From contig JAFUSU010000011.1 of assembly GCA_017467515.1 (NCBI GenBank), positions 1-40,349 of the forward strand: DNA of 40,349 bases, given 5' to 3'. How positions within the stretch are numbered: the first letter of the stretch is position 1; each line of letters starts with the position of its first letter. Positions 38,926-40,349 of this stretch are shown piece by piece. The position numbers and the translations under genes were made by a program. This DNA comes from Alphaproteobacteria bacterium (GTDB taxonomy: Bacteria; Pseudomonadota; Alphaproteobacteria; RF32; CAG-239). Under the pieces are notes generated by a model. That model worked only from the letters and a program-made list of their open reading frames with translations. It did no database searches and was not told the origin of the DNA.

Positions 38926-40349
38926 TTATTTGGGTACTTCTAAAATCGGTACAACAAATATATCTTCGGAATTTGATTTATCCTCAGACTTTGAAGTACG
39001 GCCTGCCGGACTCCAAACCTTCATTTTTCCATCTTCAGCAGGTGTTGATGTCCAAATCAAATTTGTATTGAGATGACCTATTGATTTTTTATACAATTCA
39101 TCATTATTGCTAATAGCTTGTAGTTCATCTACGGTTGGCAAACGGTATTTTCCAGGTCCACATATATCTTTATTATCGCAATAATCACTGCCAGGCCAAA
39201 CTTTAGAGATTCCCTCTACAGCATCATCATAAGTGTATGTATAAGCATTCCAATATGCCTCTGTTTCACTATCACCTTCCTCTAAGTTATAACCGGCAAG
39301 AACACCGACAAATACATCGGCAATTAATTTGTAAGAGCTTTCGGTTTCCTCTATAATCACCATATCACCATAACGCGTTGCTCCGAGCTGACTACAAGTA
39401 CTTGTATCTGAAATCCATGTTCCTCCAGAAACAACACATTCTCTTTCTGCTCCCGTCATCCATCCTGTATTCATATCTGCCATACAAAAAACGTATCCGG
39501 CGGCATAAGTTTTCGTTTCGCACTTCCCTGAATCGACACCACCGTTGGAATAAACGTGACACGCAGTATTCGAGGAAGTTGTCCATATATCACGACTTGA
39601 GCCGTTAGCCAGACATAAATTATTAAGCAGATTTTTAGCTGTTCCTACGGCACCTTGTTTTATAGAGGAAAAATAACCACAAGATGACAGTGCTTTTTTT
39701 GCCTGAGTTGTGGTAGGAAGAAACCAATGCAACGCTCCGGTTACTTTTTTCTCACAAGTTTTATAAGTATCTGAGCTCCATTTTACTTTATCACTGCTAG
39801 CTCCTGTTGCTGCAATTAAACCATCATCACTAACAAGAACCCCTATTGGAGTTTTACCTGAAACACTATCCACACTACAAGTTTTATCGGAATATACTAA
39901 GCGTCCAGCAAGACAACGAGTATCCAGAACACACTGATCTCCCGACAATAAATATCCATTCGGTACAGATTGAACAGCATATTTGGTTATACCACCACAA
40001 GTATAGTCCGAACAATTACAGCCACTCGGACAATTATCATACTTATAAGTTGTAAGACCGTTATAGGGTTTTGCCTCAAACCGATAAGAGCAATCAGTGC
40101 ATCCCGTTCCGGTAGAATTACTCCAATATCCATATCCTGTCTCACAGGCTATATGTGAGTATTTTCTTATTCCGCCACATTCTTCAGATTGATTGCAAAT
40201 ACCATTACTCGGACAAGAAGCTAAAGTATATCCGCTCCACGTGCACTTTGGCGTTGTTTTAGCATATTTGGTTGTTCCTCCGCATGTATCTGAAGTACAA
40301 TTCCAATCACTTGGGCAACTGCTTAATGTGTAGCCGTTCCATGTGCATG
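38926..40349 (-). CDS. Cys-rich repeat secreted protein with Lcl/DUF1566-like C terminus (5' end outside window)
   Basis: The frame is open from the right edge to the stop at 38926 (474 codons); a TTG at 39948 is not the true start. The N-terminal visible part (about 40349-39960) consists of tandem Cys-rich units built on CGGxTKYA, CTWxGYTLxSCPS and similar, spaced about 30-35 residues. The C-terminal about 300 residues resemble DUF1566/Lcl-type domains of surface adhesins: YRLPTVDELQAIS, NLIWTSTPAEDGKMKVWSPA. It is probably a surface-exposed, disulphide-rich protein. The signal peptide must lie outside the window. Confidence 0.75.
   Translation of the reverse strand, partial: CTWNGYTLSSCPSDWNCTSDTCGGTTKYAKTTPKCTWSGYTLASCPSNGICNQSEECGGIRKYSHIACETGYGYWSNSTGTGCTDCSYRFEAKPYNGLTTYKYDNCPSGCNCSDYTCGGITKYAVQSVPNGYLLSGDQCVLDTRCLAGRLVYSDKTCSVDSVSGKTPIGVLVSDDGLIAATGASSDKVKWSSDTYKTCEKKVTGALHWFLPTTTQAKKALSSCGYFSSIKQGAVGTAKNLLNNLCLANGSSRDIWTTSSNTACHVYSNGGVDSGKCETKTYAAGYVFCMADMNTGWMTGAERECVVSGGTWISDTSTCSQLGATRYGDMVIIEETESSYKLIADVFVGVLAGYNLEEGDSETEAYWNAYTYTYDDAVEGISKVWPGSDYCDNKDICGPGKYRLPTVDELQAISNNDELYKKSIGHLNTNLIWTSTPAEDGKMKVWSPAGRTSKSEDKSNSEDIFVVPILEVPK

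Noticed and set aside
1..40349. CRISPR array or rRNA genes
   Set aside because: No regularly spaced identical repeats and no rRNA-like sequence seen anywhere in the window.

Overview
The window is AT-rich DNA from an alphaproteobacterium. The main evidence is a GcrA-type cell-cycle regulator, a chromosomal rpoZ-rsh pair, an HU gene, and a Gram-negative envelope gene set (porin, ZnuA/ZnuB, CpxP-like protein). The low GC, dispersed structured repeats and large Cys-rich secreted protein resemble uncultured gut-associated Rhodospirillales-like lineages. That placement is inference from style, not a database match.

Layout. (1) 1-11.9 kb: one long rightward surface-polysaccharide operon, entered behind the 3' end of a serine recombinase. 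It holds a GT4 glycosyltransferase, a HIGH-family nucleotidyltransferase, a stand-alone PMI-type cupin, a eukaryotic-type HAD phosphomannomutase, GDP-mannose 4,6-dehydratase, a sugar-modifying cupin, an extended SDR, two tandem GT8 glycosyltransferases, a membrane protein with two TIR-domain proteins, a UDP-galactopyranose-mutase-like flavoprotein and a kinase-fold protein. It ends at an intrinsic terminator. (2) 12-21.3 kb: an accessory and decayed region with small plasmid/island genes, a DinJ-YafQ toxin-antitoxin pair, recombinase fragments, an HUH-type Rep-like protein, an orphan C5 DNA methyltransferase beside an MT-A70-like protein lacking DPPW, a chimeric ATPase/recombinase pseudogene, two copies of the same broken gene 3' end, an LpxA-like acyltransferase and a GNAT enzyme. 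(3) 21.3-24.7 kb: a leftward zinc-uptake operon (small CxxC membrane protein, porin, ZnuA, ZnuB) with no ATPase. (4) 24.7-29.6 kb: housekeeping singletons (VanY-like peptidase, NadM-type adenylyltransferase with a switch-like leader, SlyX, deaminase, rubredoxin, histidine-phosphatase-like protein, HU, tRNA-Val) and small unknowns. (5) 29.7-33 kb: a SemiSWEET-GGDEF fusion, a His-rich secreted protein, a CnrYXH-like sigma-factor operon and gcrA. (6) 33-38.6 kb: a DUF4139 protein with an overlapping unknown secreted protein, then rpoZ and rsh. (7) 38.9 kb to the end: the 3' part of a Cys-rich repeat protein.

The signals most likely to be undescribed are: a structured repeat found downstream of intrinsic terminators, with a nearly invariant 57-nt core between hairpins that vary by compensatory changes (about 18.2 and 28.6 kb, with degenerate relatives at 20.3 and 21.1 kb); a three-gene membrane/TIR/TIR cassette inside the polysaccharide operon; a SemiSWEET-degenerate GGDEF fusion; and the nadM-like leader, whose terminator stem contains the ribosome binding site.
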